NCBI RefSeq assembly: GCF_014200175.1
Contig: NZ_JACHBD010000007.1
Span: 62,001 to 126,000 of the forward strand
Reading direction: 5' to 3'
Origin: Rhizobium lentis
Lineage (GTDB): Bacteria; Pseudomonadota; Alphaproteobacteria; Rhizobiales; Rhizobiaceae
DNA length: 64,000 nt
Each line of letters begins with the position of its first letter. The first letter of the stretch is position 1. Made by a program: the position numbers and the translations under genes. Positions 29,043-37,665 of this stretch are shown here, in pieces. Below the pieces are notes generated by a model that saw only the letters and a list, made by a program, of their open reading frames with translations, ran no database searches and was not told where the DNA came from.

Positions 29043-29432
29043 TTACGTCTGGACGAAGCCGAAAACATACAGCAGCGGCAGTGCCGCGATAATCGCTTGC
29101 ACAACCAGAAGTAAATAGTTGAGGTACGTACTCCCCTTATCTGACAGGATGGAGACGATGCGGGCAAACGCGGCCATGGCGAACGCCGCTCCGAAGGCGG
29201 TATAAATCAGCGGCTGAGCCAGCACGACGGCACCGAGGCCAAGACCGAGATAGAAGCCGCCCATCGATCGGACCTCGCTGAAGCCTTCACGCCGCTCGCC
29301 GCGCGGCGCCAGGCCGAAGACCCTCATCGCAAGACCCGGCGCAAACATGATGACGAAGCCGGCAAAGGCCGTAAAAGTGGCTGCGCCGAAGGCAAGCTGC
29401 TCACCAAATTCCGTCGGAAACTCAAATTCCAT
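29043..29432 (-). CDS. Small integral membrane protein, function unknown
   Basis: A 129-residue protein with four predicted membrane helices (FTAFAGFVIMFAPGL, FYLGLGLGAVVLAQPLIY, AAFAMAAFARIVSIL, LLLVVQAIIAALPLLYVFGF). The pattern resembles small DUF4345-type proteins, but the match is by eye. ATG at 29432 has GGGG 8 nt upstream and is preferred to one at 29450. Between priA and the atp operon, no evident operon partner. Confidence 0.65.
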   Translation of the reverse strand: MEFEFPTEFGEQLAFGAATFTAFAGFVIMFAPGLAMRVFGLAPRGERREGFSEVRSMGGFYLGLGLGAVVLAQPLIYTAFGAAFAMAAFARIVSILSDKGSTYLNYLLLVVQAIIAALPLLYVFGFVQT

Positions 29433-29511
29433 GCCTCGACCCCAAATCATCCGCTGATTCTGCGTTTATGCCATGATCGGCCGGATCCGGAAACGCGGCG
29501 CGCGGAACGAT

Positions 29512-31728
29512 CTACAGAAAGCTCTGCGGATCGATATCGAGCTGCACCTGCACCGATCCGCGCTCCTTCGGCGATTGCGACAGCATCGTCCGCAGGAAGC
29601 CCTGCATGTCGGAGTTGCGCCGTCCGTGCACCAGAAGCCGGAAGCGGTGGCGGCCGCGCACCAGCGCAAGCGGCGCCTCCGCTGGGCCGAGCACCGTGAT
29701 TCCGGACACTTGGGGCGCTGCGTTGCGCATGCCGCGCGCATGGTTTTCAGCGTCGTGGCGAGTTTCAGCCGAGACGATGATCGAGGCCAGCCGGCCAAAG
29801 GGCGGTAGCGCCGCGCGTTCGCGCTCGGTGATCTCGCGCTCGTAAAAGGCATCGGAATCGCCTGATACGATCGCCTGCATCACGGGATGCTGCGGCTGGT
29901 AGGTTTGCAGCAGCCCATGGCTCTTGAGGCCGGTACGCCCGGCCCGGCCGGTCACCTGCGACAGAAGCTGGAAGGTACGCTCGGCCGCGCGCGGATCGCC
30001 ATTGGCAAGGCCGAGATCGGCATCGATGATGCCGACGAGAGTCATCAGCGGAAAATTATGGCCTTTGGCGACGAGCTGGGTGCCGATGACGATATCGGCC
30101 TCGCCCTTGGCGATGGCATCGAGCTCCAGCCGCAGCCGCTTCACCCCGCCCATGATATCCGAGGATAGAACGATCGTGCGCGCCTCGGGGAAATGCCGCT
30201 CCACCTCTTCGGCGATCCGCTCGACGCCAGGCCCGCAGGCAACGAGATGGTCGAGCGTGCCGCATTCCGGGCATGCTTCCGGCGTGCGCTCGGCATGACC
30301 GCATTGATGGCACTGCAGCTGCTTGCGGAAACGATGCTCGACCAGCCAGCTGGAACATTGCGGGCATTGGAAGCGGTGGCCGCAGACCCGGCAGAGCGTT
30401 AGCGGCGCATAACCGCGTCGGTTGAGAAAGAGCAGCGCCTGTTCGCGCCGCTCCACTGTCTTGCCGATCGCCCGGATCAGCACCGGCGACAGGAAGCCGC
30501 CCCGCTCCGGCGCGTGCCTGCGCATATCGATGAGATGCAGGTCGGGCAGCGCCGCATCGCCGAAGCGCGTCGGCAGATGCACGGTTGTGTAGCGCCCGTT
30601 CTGGCCGTTGACCTGGCTTTCGACCGACGGCGTCGCTGACACCAGCACAACCGGAAAATCGCCGATACGGCCGCGCACCACGGCCATGTCGCGGGCATTG
30701 TAGAACACCCGATCCTCCTGTTTGTAGGCGGGATCGTGCTCCTCGTCGACGATGATGAGGCCGAGATCCTCGAAAGGCAGGAAGAGCGCCGAGCGGGCGC
30801 CGGCCACGACGCGCACTTCGCCGGTCACCGCCTGACGCCAGACTTTTTCGCGCATGCGCGGGGCGAGGTCAGAATGCCATTCGGCGGGTTTTGCCCCGAA
30901 GCGATCTTGAAAACGCTCCATGAAACTGGCCGTCAGCGCGATTTCCGGCAGCAGGATCAGCACCTGCCTGCCACGTTTCAGCGTCTCGGCGATCGCCTCG
31001 AAATAGACCTCGGTCTTGCCGGAGCCGGTGACGCCGTCGATCAGCGACACGGCAAATTCGCCCTTGCGAACGTCGGAGACGATCTCTGCGGCCGCCTCTT
31101 TCTGCGGCCCTTCGAGACGTGCGGCGGCAAAATCGGGATCCGGCATCGCCACGACAGGCGGCGGCGGCAGGAATATCGTCTCGAAGATACCGAGCGTGAT
31201 CAGCCCGTCGACGACGCTGGTCGAAACGCCCGCGGCATGCGCCAGGCCGCTGCGCGTCCAGGACAAGCCGTCGGAAGCGGTCTCGAGCACCCGGGCGCGC
31301 GCCGGCGTCAGCCGCTCCGGCTCGCCGCCGACGAACTTCAGCCCCTCGATCATCGGCTCGGGCTCGAAGGCGTTCGGCGCCCTCAGCGCCATGCGCGCGA
31401 CTAGACCAGGCGGGGAGAGTGTATAGGCCGCCACCCAGTCGATGAAATCCCGCATCTCCTTGGAAAGCGGCGGGCAGTCGAAGACATGGCTGATCGGGCG
31501 GAGCTTCTTCGGATCGACGCCATCCTCGCCGCCGTCCCAGACGACGCCGATCACCTGTCGCGGCCCAAGCGGCACCTGCACGACCGAGCCGGGCTCGACC
31601 GCCATGCCATCCGGCACCGAGTAGGAATAGGGTTTCGGCGCCGGCATCGGCACCAGCACCGGAACCGTTCGGTTCAGGGGGGGTGCTTCGAAGAGCGCGC
31701 CAAAGAGATCGGACGAATCTGTGCTCAT
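29512..31728 (-). CDS. priA: Primosomal replication restart helicase PriA
   Basis: A 738-residue superfamily-2 DNA helicase that reloads the replisome at stalled forks. It has an N-terminal DNA-binding domain, Walker A GVTGSGKTEVYF (about residue 235), Walker B LGLIIVDEEHDPAYKQEDRV, and the paired zinc-binding cysteines CRVCGHRFQCPQCSSW and CHQCGHAERTPEACPECG. Helicase motif TGRAGRTG is present. ATG at 31728 (MSTDSSDLFG) gives normal length; the 33-residue extension is not conserved-looking. Divergent from the DapA-like gene. Confidence 0.95.
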   Translation of the reverse strand: MSTDSSDLFGALFEAPPLNRTVPVLVPMPAPKPYSYSVPDGMAVEPGSVVQVPLGPRQVIGVVWDGGEDGVDPKKLRPISHVFDCPPLSKEMRDFIDWVAAYTLSPPGLVARMALRAPNAFEPEPMIEGLKFVGGEPERLTPARARVLETASDGLSWTRSGLAHAAGVSTSVVDGLITLGIFETIFLPPPPVVAMPDPDFAAARLEGPQKEAAAEIVSDVRKGEFAVSLIDGVTGSGKTEVYFEAIAETLKRGRQVLILLPEIALTASFMERFQDRFGAKPAEWHSDLAPRMREKVWRQAVTGEVRVVAGARSALFLPFEDLGLIIVDEEHDPAYKQEDRVFYNARDMAVVRGRIGDFPVVLVSATPSVESQVNGQNGRYTTVHLPTRFGDAALPDLHLIDMRRHAPERGGFLSPVLIRAIGKTVERREQALLFLNRRGYAPLTLCRVCGHRFQCPQCSSWLVEHRFRKQLQCHQCGHAERTPEACPECGTLDHLVACGPGVERIAEEVERHFPEARTIVLSSDIMGGVKRLRLELDAIAKGEADIVIGTQLVAKGHNFPLMTLVGIIDADLGLANGDPRAAERTFQLLSQVTGRAGRTGLKSHGLLQTYQPQHPVMQAIVSGDSDAFYEREITERERAALPPFGRLASIIVSAETRHDAENHARGMRNAAPQVSGITVLGPAEAPLALVRGRHRFRLLVHGRRNSDMQGFLRTMLSQSPKERGSVQVQLDIDPQSFL

Positions 31729-31928
31729 CGGGCGAGACCATGCCCGCAAATCGATGCAATTGGAACCGCACATCTTGCGCGGAATGCGGATTGCGACGGT
31801 TTCGCCAGGATCGCCCCGTATCCTCAAGAAAAGGTTGCCGGACGAACGATTGGCCGCATAGATTGCCGGAGAGGTTCAATCGGAAATGCCGAAGCGCTGT
31901 TCTTCGGCCGCTGAATTGGAGCGCGCGA

Positions 31929-32861
31929 ATGGCCAGACTGACCGAAGACGCCAAGGGGGTCTATGTGATCGCCGTAACCCCATTCACCGACGACGGCACG
32001 CTCGATCTCGACAGCATCGACAGCATGGTCGACTTCTATGAGGGCGCCGGCGTCACCGGACTGACGGTGCTCGGTCAGCTCGGCGAGGCCCAGAAGCTGA
32101 CCGCTGAGGAATCGCGGACCGTGGTCGAGCGTGTGCTGAAGCGCCTCGACGGGCGCCTTCCCGTCGTTGTCGGCGTGTCGGCGCCAGGGCTTGCGCCGAT
32201 GCGCGAACTCGCCGAAGCCGTCATGGGCGAAGGTGCGGCCGGTGTCATGGTCGCGCCGCCCTGGACCGTCAAGACCGACGACCAGGCTTTCGCCTTCTAC
32301 CAGTCGGTCGGCGAAGCCCTCGGCGAGACACCTTTCGTGCTGCAGGATTATCCGCTCACCACCAATGTGACGATTGCGCCCAAGGTTATCGAGCGCATCA
32401 TCAACGAGGTGCAAAATTGCGTCATGCTCAAGCACGAGGACTGGCCGGGCCTTTTAAAGATCACTGCGCTCCGCGCCGCCAGCGATAGCGGCGCCATGCG
32501 GCGCATCTCCATCCTTTGCGGCAATGGCGGGCTTTTTCTGCCCGAAGAGATGGGCCGGGGCGCCGATGGCGCCATGACCGGCTTCTGTTATCCTGAGATG
32601 ATGGTCGGCGTCGTCGCCGCCTATGCAGCCGGAAATCTCGATCGCGCCCACGAGATCTTCGACGCCTATCTGCCGCTCGCCCGCTACGAACAGCAGCAGG
32701 GCATCGGGCTTGCCTCCCGCAAATACGTTCTTGCCAAGCGCGGCGTCATCAAGTCCGCCACCCTGCGCAAGCCGGGCGCCAGGCTTTCGGCGCTCGATAT
32801 TGCCGATGTCGAGCGGCTGCTGGCCCGCCAGGCCATTCGTCTCAAGGAGATCGGGGCCTGA
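31929..32861 (+). CDS. Dihydrodipicolinate synthase / N-acetylneuraminate lyase family protein
   Basis: A 310-residue (beta/alpha)8 class-I aldolase. The Schiff-base lysine is in CVMLKHEDWPG (about residue 166) and the catalytic tyrosine in FVLQDYPLTTN (about 139). GVTGLTVLGQLGEAQKLT stands in place of the usual GTTGE loop (GQLGE), so true DapA activity is doubtful; a sugar-acid aldolase or dehydratase is possible. ATG at 31929 follows a short purine run. It ends 3 bp from the convergent GNAT gene. Confidence 0.82.
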   Translation: MARLTEDAKGVYVIAVTPFTDDGTLDLDSIDSMVDFYEGAGVTGLTVLGQLGEAQKLTAEESRTVVERVLKRLDGRLPVVVGVSAPGLAPMRELAEAVMGEGAAGVMVAPPWTVKTDDQAFAFYQSVGEALGETPFVLQDYPLTTNVTIAPKVIERIINEVQNCVMLKHEDWPGLLKITALRAASDSGAMRRISILCGNGGLFLPEEMGRGADGAMTGFCYPEMMVGVVAAYAAGNLDRAHEIFDAYLPLARYEQQQGIGLASRKYVLAKRGVIKSATLRKPGARLSALDIADVERLLARQAIRLKEIGA

Positions 32862-32864
32862 AGC

Positions 32865-33347
32865 TTAAAGCGTAGAGAACGAGCCTGAAACATCCTGACC
32901 GGAGGGAATCTGGGCAATTTCGAGATAAAGCGTATCGCCGTCCGGCGCGTAAGGTCGAAACCCGAGAGCCGCCCAGAATTTGGCTGCGTCTGGATTACCC
33001 GGATGAACGATGACGACACTGCAGAAATCCCGCGCGTGATTGAGCAGCGCCAGGGCCAGCAGCCGGCCGATGCCGTGCCCGCGCATTTCGGGACTGACGT
33101 AGAAACGCCGCATCCGCAACGCTTGGGATAGGGCGGGTTCGACGGTCACACCCCCGACGCCGGCAAGCGCCTGCCCGACATAGGCGCCAAGCAGAATTTC
33201 GCCGTCACGTTCGAATCTGATGTCGCCGGCCGACCATTCGTCGATAAGGCGGGCGATATGGAGATGGCCCTCCCGCCGGGCCTCGCTTTCGAGGTCGGCG
33301 ATCTCCCGCGGCAATCGATCTCGGATCACGCGGATGTCGACCGACAT
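32865..33347 (-). CDS. GNAT family N-acetyltransferase
   Basis: A 160-residue single GNAT domain. The acetyl-CoA loop is MRGHGIGRLLALALLNHAR (about 88-106), and the terminal beta strands include FWAALGFRPYAPDG. Substrate unknown. It lies 13 bp downstream of the acyltransferase gene on the same strand, so the two may be co-transcribed. Confidence 0.85.
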   Translation of the reverse strand: MSVDIRVIRDRLPREIADLESEARREGHLHIARLIDEWSAGDIRFERDGEILLGAYVGQALAGVGGVTVEPALSQALRMRRFYVSPEMRGHGIGRLLALALLNHARDFCSVVIVHPGNPDAAKFWAALGFRPYAPDGDTLYLEIAQIPSGQDVSGSFSTL

Positions 33348-33360
33348 GGCAAAAACCTAT

Positions 33361-34311
33361 TTAGACCGCAGGAACGGCAAGCTCGCGAGACGTTGTCGCA
33401 GCCGGAAGGCTGACCGGCACGAAGGTCGCGTCGGCATCCGCCGCCATATCGTGCACCGTGTGTTTCTCCAGTGCCTTCGTCACCTCGTTGAGATCGCCAT
33501 CGAGATGTTCGGCGGGAATGAGATTACCGATTACGAAATCGAAACGGTCGCCGCGCTTGTTCAACAGTTCATGAAAGACCGTCATGTCGCGCAGTTCCGT
33601 CGACCATTTCGCCAGCCAGTAGAACAGGCCGGAATTGCGCGCCGTCATGTGGACCGGAAGGATCGGCAGATTGTATTTGCGCGCCAGCCCGACCGCCGAC
33701 GTCTTCCATGGACGCTCGTTCAGCCGACCGTTCGCCCAGTAGGCGATACGCCCTGATGGAAAGAGCACCGTCGCCTTGCCTTCCCTCACGGCGTGGTTGG
33801 TCAATTGCAGCGTCTCACGCGCCTTGAGCTTGCTCTTGTGCTCCTCCCGCCACTCGACCGGGATGACCATCTCTGCGAACCGCGGATTGACGCGGATCGC
33901 ATCGCGATTGGCAAAGAACATCATGTCGGGCCGGCGCGTTTTCAGGAGGTCGAATACGGCGACACCGTCAGCAATGCCAGTCGGATGGTTGCTGACGAGG
34001 ATGAAGCCGCCAGTCTCGGGGATGCGCTCGCCATTGGCGATGCCGATATCGAGCTTCAGCACGCCGCTCAGATATTCGAACGACTGGAAGCCCGGCATCT
34101 TGGCGACCGCATTGGCAAATTCGATCGCCTTGTTGTAGCGCAGGAGCGTGTAGAGGAACGGCCGCATGACGGGCCAGAGCGGATTTTTGACGATCCTCTG
34201 GCCGCGTTCGGCAATCAGCGTGTCGACGATATGACCGGGCTTTCCCTGTGAAACAAGAGCGATCGCTTCCGCGAGTTGTCCGAAAGCCGTCATGGAATCG
34301 CGCCGTGCCAT
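33361..34311 (-). CDS. Lysophospholipid acyltransferase (PlsC-like) family protein
   Basis: A 316-residue protein with the acyltransferase motif SNHPTGIADGVA (NHx4D, about 106-113), a second block SGRIAYWANG, and the LPILPVHM block. Such enzymes acylate glycerol phosphate or ornithine lipids at the inner membrane. Rhizobia carry several; the acceptor cannot be told here. ATG at 34311 follows AGGA. It is followed by the GNAT gene. Confidence 0.8.
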   Translation of the reverse strand: MARRDSMTAFGQLAEAIALVSQGKPGHIVDTLIAERGQRIVKNPLWPVMRPFLYTLLRYNKAIEFANAVAKMPGFQSFEYLSGVLKLDIGIANGERIPETGGFILVSNHPTGIADGVAVFDLLKTRRPDMMFFANRDAIRVNPRFAEMVIPVEWREEHKSKLKARETLQLTNHAVREGKATVLFPSGRIAYWANGRLNERPWKTSAVGLARKYNLPILPVHMTARNSGLFYWLAKWSTELRDMTVFHELLNKRGDRFDFVIGNLIPAEHLDGDLNEVTKALEKHTVHDMAADADATFVPVSLPAATTSRELAVPAV

Positions 34312-34450
34312 GAAAGATCCTGTCTATGGGGTATAAAGCTATCGCAGTAGAATATGATCTAGGGATGACAAGGTTCGGCCGGCATTAGCAATTCCATAAC
34401 CCTTCCTGCTTCAAATTGGCGGACTTGAAGGCAAATTCAAGGCCAGCGAC

Positions 34451-35386
34451 GTGAATGAACTGCTTGTTATCGCCGACCCGCGCCTGATGGCGGAACGCGC
34501 CGCGTGGCTGGAAAACCTCGCGCGTGAACGCCGTCTTTCCGAGCATACGCTCGATGCTTATGAGCGCGACACCCGCCAGTTTCTGACCTTCCTGACCGGC
34601 CATCTCGCCGGCCCGGTGACACTTGGCGACATCAGGGAACTGCGTCCTGCCGACTTCCGCGCCTTCCTTGCCGCGCGGCGCAAGCAGGGCTCCGGCGCCC
34701 GTTCTCTCGGGCGCAACCTGGCCGGCCTTCGCTCACTGTTGCGCCATCTCGAAAAGAAGGGCCTGGTCAATGCCGCGGGTGCTGCCGCGATCCGCTCGCC
34801 GAAACAGCCGAAGTCGCTTCCCAAGCCGCTGTCGGACACGCAGGCGGTCACCGTCGTCAGCAGCGAGGCCCAGCTGCATGACGAACCTTGGATCGCCGCG
34901 CGCGATGCGGCTGTCATGACGCTGCTCTACGGCTGCGGCCTGCGCATCTCCGAGGCGCTGGATCTCGTTCCTGCCGACCTGCCGAACGGTGCGGCGACGC
35001 TGCGCATCACCGGCAAGGGCAACAAGACGCGGCTGGTTCCGCTGCTACCCGTTGTGTTCGACGCGGTCGAGAGATATCGCGCGCTCTGCCCCTATCATCT
35101 CGAAAGCGGCGCTCCGCTGTTTCGCGGCGCCCGCGGCGGCAAGCTGCAGGCGGCGATCATCCAGCGCGCCATGCAGAAGCTGCGCGGTGCCTTCGGTCTG
35201 CCGGAGACGGCAACACCCCATGCGCTTCGCCACTCCTTCGCCACCCACCTGCTTGCCGGCGGCGGCGATCTGCGCACCATCCAGGAATTGCTCGGCCATG
35301 CCAGCCTCTCGACGACACAGGTCTATACCGGCGTCGATGCGTCGCGCCTGCTTGAGGTGTATGATCGGGCCCATCCGCGCGCTTGA
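34451..35386 (+). CDS. xerC: Tyrosine recombinase XerC
   Basis: A 311-residue site-specific recombinase that resolves chromosome dimers at dif with XerD. An N-terminal SAM-like domain (LENLARERRLSEHTLDAYER) precedes the catalytic residues: Arg in YGCGLRISEAL, Lys in GKGNKTRLVPL, HxxR in HALRHSFATHLL, His in LGHASLSTTQVY and the nucleophile Tyr in VYTGV. The start is GTG at 34451. No phage or integron context, so this is the housekeeping gene. Divergent from the PlsC-like gene. Confidence 0.93.
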   Translation: MNELLVIADPRLMAERAAWLENLARERRLSEHTLDAYERDTRQFLTFLTGHLAGPVTLGDIRELRPADFRAFLAARRKQGSGARSLGRNLAGLRSLLRHLEKKGLVNAAGAAAIRSPKQPKSLPKPLSDTQAVTVVSSEAQLHDEPWIAARDAAVMTLLYGCGLRISEALDLVPADLPNGAATLRITGKGNKTRLVPLLPVVFDAVERYRALCPYHLESGAPLFRGARGGKLQAAIIQRAMQKLRGAFGLPETATPHALRHSFATHLLAGGGDLRTIQELLGHASLSTTQVYTGVDASRLLEVYDRAHPRA

Positions 35387-35547
35387 TTCATGGTTGCAAC
35401 AGCAGCACGCGGCCTATCAGCAAGCTCAGCGCCCATGAATCTGACGTAATGCGATGCGCTAAGTTTTCGTTAACGCATTCTCTTAAAGGATTATGCGCAA
35501 GCCGAGCGTAGAGCATGAAGCATAGGGCATGTGACCGGAACATCACC

Positions 35548-36624
35548 ATGACAACATCAATCGGCCGCCGGACCTCTTTCCTCGCAGCATCCGGCAACCT
35601 GCTGCTCTGGTTGATTGCAGCCTTCCACATGCTGCTTCTTGCGGCGCTGTTCGTCGCCTTCCTGGCCGCGCGGCCGGCGTCGGCCGAAGACGGTGCCTGC
35701 ACCGGCCGCAATCTGATGATCGATCTGCAGCAGAGCGACCCCACCCGCTACGCCGAGGCGGTAAAGGAAGCCGAGGCCGTGCCGAACGGCAAGGGCATCT
35801 TCTGGAAGATCGAAAAGGCAGGGCTTGCGCCGTCATGGTTGCTCGGCAGCATGCATGTCACCGATCCTCGCGTGCTGGCCCTGCCGCCGCGCGCCAAGGC
35901 AGCCCACGACGCCGCCGATACGATCATCATCGAATCCGACGAAATCCTCGATGAACGCAAGGCGACCGCCGCCCTGCTGGCGCGGCCGGAGCTGACGATG
36001 TTCACCGATGGGACGACGATCGACAAGCTGCTGTCTACCGAGGATTACAAGCGGCTGGAAGCCGGCCTCAAGCAGCGCGGAATCCCGCTCAGCGCCGTCT
36101 CCCGCATGCGGCCATGGATGATATCAAGCGCCGTCGCGCTTCCGGCCTGCGAACTCGCCCGCAAGGCCAAGGGCGTGCAGTTCCTCGACCAGAAGATCGC
36201 CACCGACGCCGTTGCCGAAGGCAAGCAGGTCAAGGGGCTGGAGACCCTCGCCGAACAGATCCAGGCGATGGCCGACCTGCCGGTCGAATTCCATATGAAG
36301 TCGTTGATCGAGACGCTGGAACTCGGCGACAAGATGAGCGACGTCGTCGAAACGATGACCGATCTCTACCTTTCCGGCGATATCGGCATGACAATGCCGA
36401 TGCTGAAGACCGTGACGCCGCCGAATGAAGACGAGGCCGGCGACTACGCCGCCTTCGAACAGCGCGTCATCCTCGATCGCAACAAGGTGATGGCCGAGCG
36501 CGCCGCTCCCATTCTCGACGGCGGCAACGTCTTCATGGCCGTCGGCGCCCTGCACCTGCCCGGCCAGGGCGGCGTTATCGAACTGCTGCGCAAGCAGGGT
36601 TTTAAGGTGACCGCCGTAAACTGA
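35548..36624 (+). CDS. TraB/GumN family protein
   Basis: A 358-residue exported or membrane-anchored protein. The N-terminal hydrophobic segment LLLWLIAAFHMLLLAALFVA ends in ARPASAED, like a signal peptide. The family blocks are SWLLGSMHVTDPR with the GxxH metal-type motif, and VFMAVGALHLPGQGGVIELL near the C-terminus with the second GxxH. TraB/GumN proteins are suspected metalloproteases. ATG at 35548 gives a normal signal peptide; an upstream ATG at 35515 would add 11 residues. Ends before a decayed gene on the other strand. Confidence 0.82.
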   Translation: MTTSIGRRTSFLAASGNLLLWLIAAFHMLLLAALFVAFLAARPASAEDGACTGRNLMIDLQQSDPTRYAEAVKEAEAVPNGKGIFWKIEKAGLAPSWLLGSMHVTDPRVLALPPRAKAAHDAADTIIIESDEILDERKATAALLARPELTMFTDGTTIDKLLSTEDYKRLEAGLKQRGIPLSAVSRMRPWMISSAVALPACELARKAKGVQFLDQKIATDAVAEGKQVKGLETLAEQIQAMADLPVEFHMKSLIETLELGDKMSDVVETMTDLYLSGDIGMTMPMLKTVTPPNEDEAGDYAAFEQRVILDRNKVMAERAAPILDGGNVFMAVGALHLPGQGGVIELLRKQGFKVTAVN

Positions 36625-36814
36625 GTCGAGTAGGCGCCAAGCCGAGCGTCATCCGCCGCAGCACATTGGTTTTCCTACAGAACTGACGGACGAGGGCCGC
36701 GACATGCACCATGATCAGCGCCGAGAGAATGATCTTCAGGACGTCCGCACGGATTGAAGAAAACCAGCAGCGCGATCATCCAATGAAGGAAGGGTGGTTG
36801 AGACTGTAAGCCAT
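36602..36814 (-). pseudogene. Remnant of a cytochrome b561 gene
   Basis: Reading the minus strand from ATG at 36814 gives MAYSLNHPSF, then a frame shift to LHWMIALLVFFN, which resembles the first helix of cytochrome b561. A further shift gives VLKIILSALIMVHVAALVRQ then NVLRRMTLG, which resembles the last helix with its haem-ligand His and RRM ending. The middle two helices are missing. So this looks like a deleted, frameshifted relic. Identification is by eye from short segments. Confidence 0.45.
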
Positions 36815-36897
36815 GGTGGACGGCTGCTGCATTCTCTTGACCGTTTTCAAATGTTCATCTCTGCGATTCCTACAACTGGACTAAGAGTAATCCGTGG

Positions 36898-37644
36898 CTA
36901 AGTTGTTCCCAAGCGGTTGGTTTTGCGCCACTCTTCGTACTCTGCGTGGGCATCGTTATGCAGCGGATAGTAGCGCTGCAACGATCCTCCCTCCATCAGC
37001 TTCGCTCGCGAGAACTCCTCCCAATCGTGATGCTTTTGCGCTTCTTCGATCACCTTCGGGGCCATTGCGACTGGAAGCACCACCACCCCGTCATCGTCGG
37101 CGATAATGATGTCTCCGGGGATTACCGTGACACCGCCGCAGGCTATCGGAACGTTGACGGCGTTCGGAAAGATGCCGGTCTGCACATGATAATTGGGCGT
37201 CCAGCCGCGCAGCCATAAAGGGAGATCTAGCTTCTCGACATTGGGCCGATCGCGCATGCACCCATCGATCACGATGCCGGCGCCGCCTCTGCCCTTGAAA
37301 TATGTCGACATCATATCGCCGAAGACACCCGAGCTCATGTCACCGCGCGCGTCGACCACAACCACATCGCCTTCCTGCACGTGATAAAGCACATGGCGGT
37401 GTAACTGCGTCTCCGGATCTGCATATTCCCCCTCGGTGAAGAGATCCGGCCGCTGCGGCAAGAATTGAAGCGTCAGGGCCGGTCCGACGATCGACTTCCC
37501 GTGATTCTGCGGCACGGGACCGACCATGTGCGGATTGCGGAAGCCCATGTGGCCAAGCGTGCCGGAAACCGTCGCGGCGCCGATTTCCCTCAGTGCTTCG
37601 ATCAGCTCTTTGGGCGGTCGCGTAATGTCGGGCGTATTCGTCAT
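36898..37644 (-). CDS. RraA-like / 4-hydroxy-4-methyl-2-oxoglutarate aldolase family protein
   Basis: A 248-residue member of the RraA-like (demethylmenaquinone methyltransferase-like) family. Metal and substrate motifs: VVVDARGDMSSGVFGDMMST and GIVIDGCMRDRP, where the Arg-Asp pair binds Mg and pyruvate-type ligands in HMG/CHA aldolases, and a C-terminal DIIIADDDGVVVLP. Beside a sugar ABC transporter and enolase-family dehydratases, an aldolase or lyase role is likelier than RNase E inhibition. GGAG lies 7 nt before the ATG. Last gene of the minus-strand arm. Confidence 0.82.
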   Translation of the reverse strand: MTNTPDITRPPKELIEALREIGAATVSGTLGHMGFRNPHMVGPVPQNHGKSIVGPALTLQFLPQRPDLFTEGEYADPETQLHRHVLYHVQEGDVVVVDARGDMSSGVFGDMMSTYFKGRGGAGIVIDGCMRDRPNVEKLDLPLWLRGWTPNYHVQTGIFPNAVNVPIACGGVTVIPGDIIIADDDGVVVLPVAMAPKVIEEAQKHHDWEEFSRAKLMEGGSLQRYYPLHNDAHAEYEEWRKTNRLGTT

Positions 37645-37665
37645 TTTGGGCTCCGGTAAATGAAA

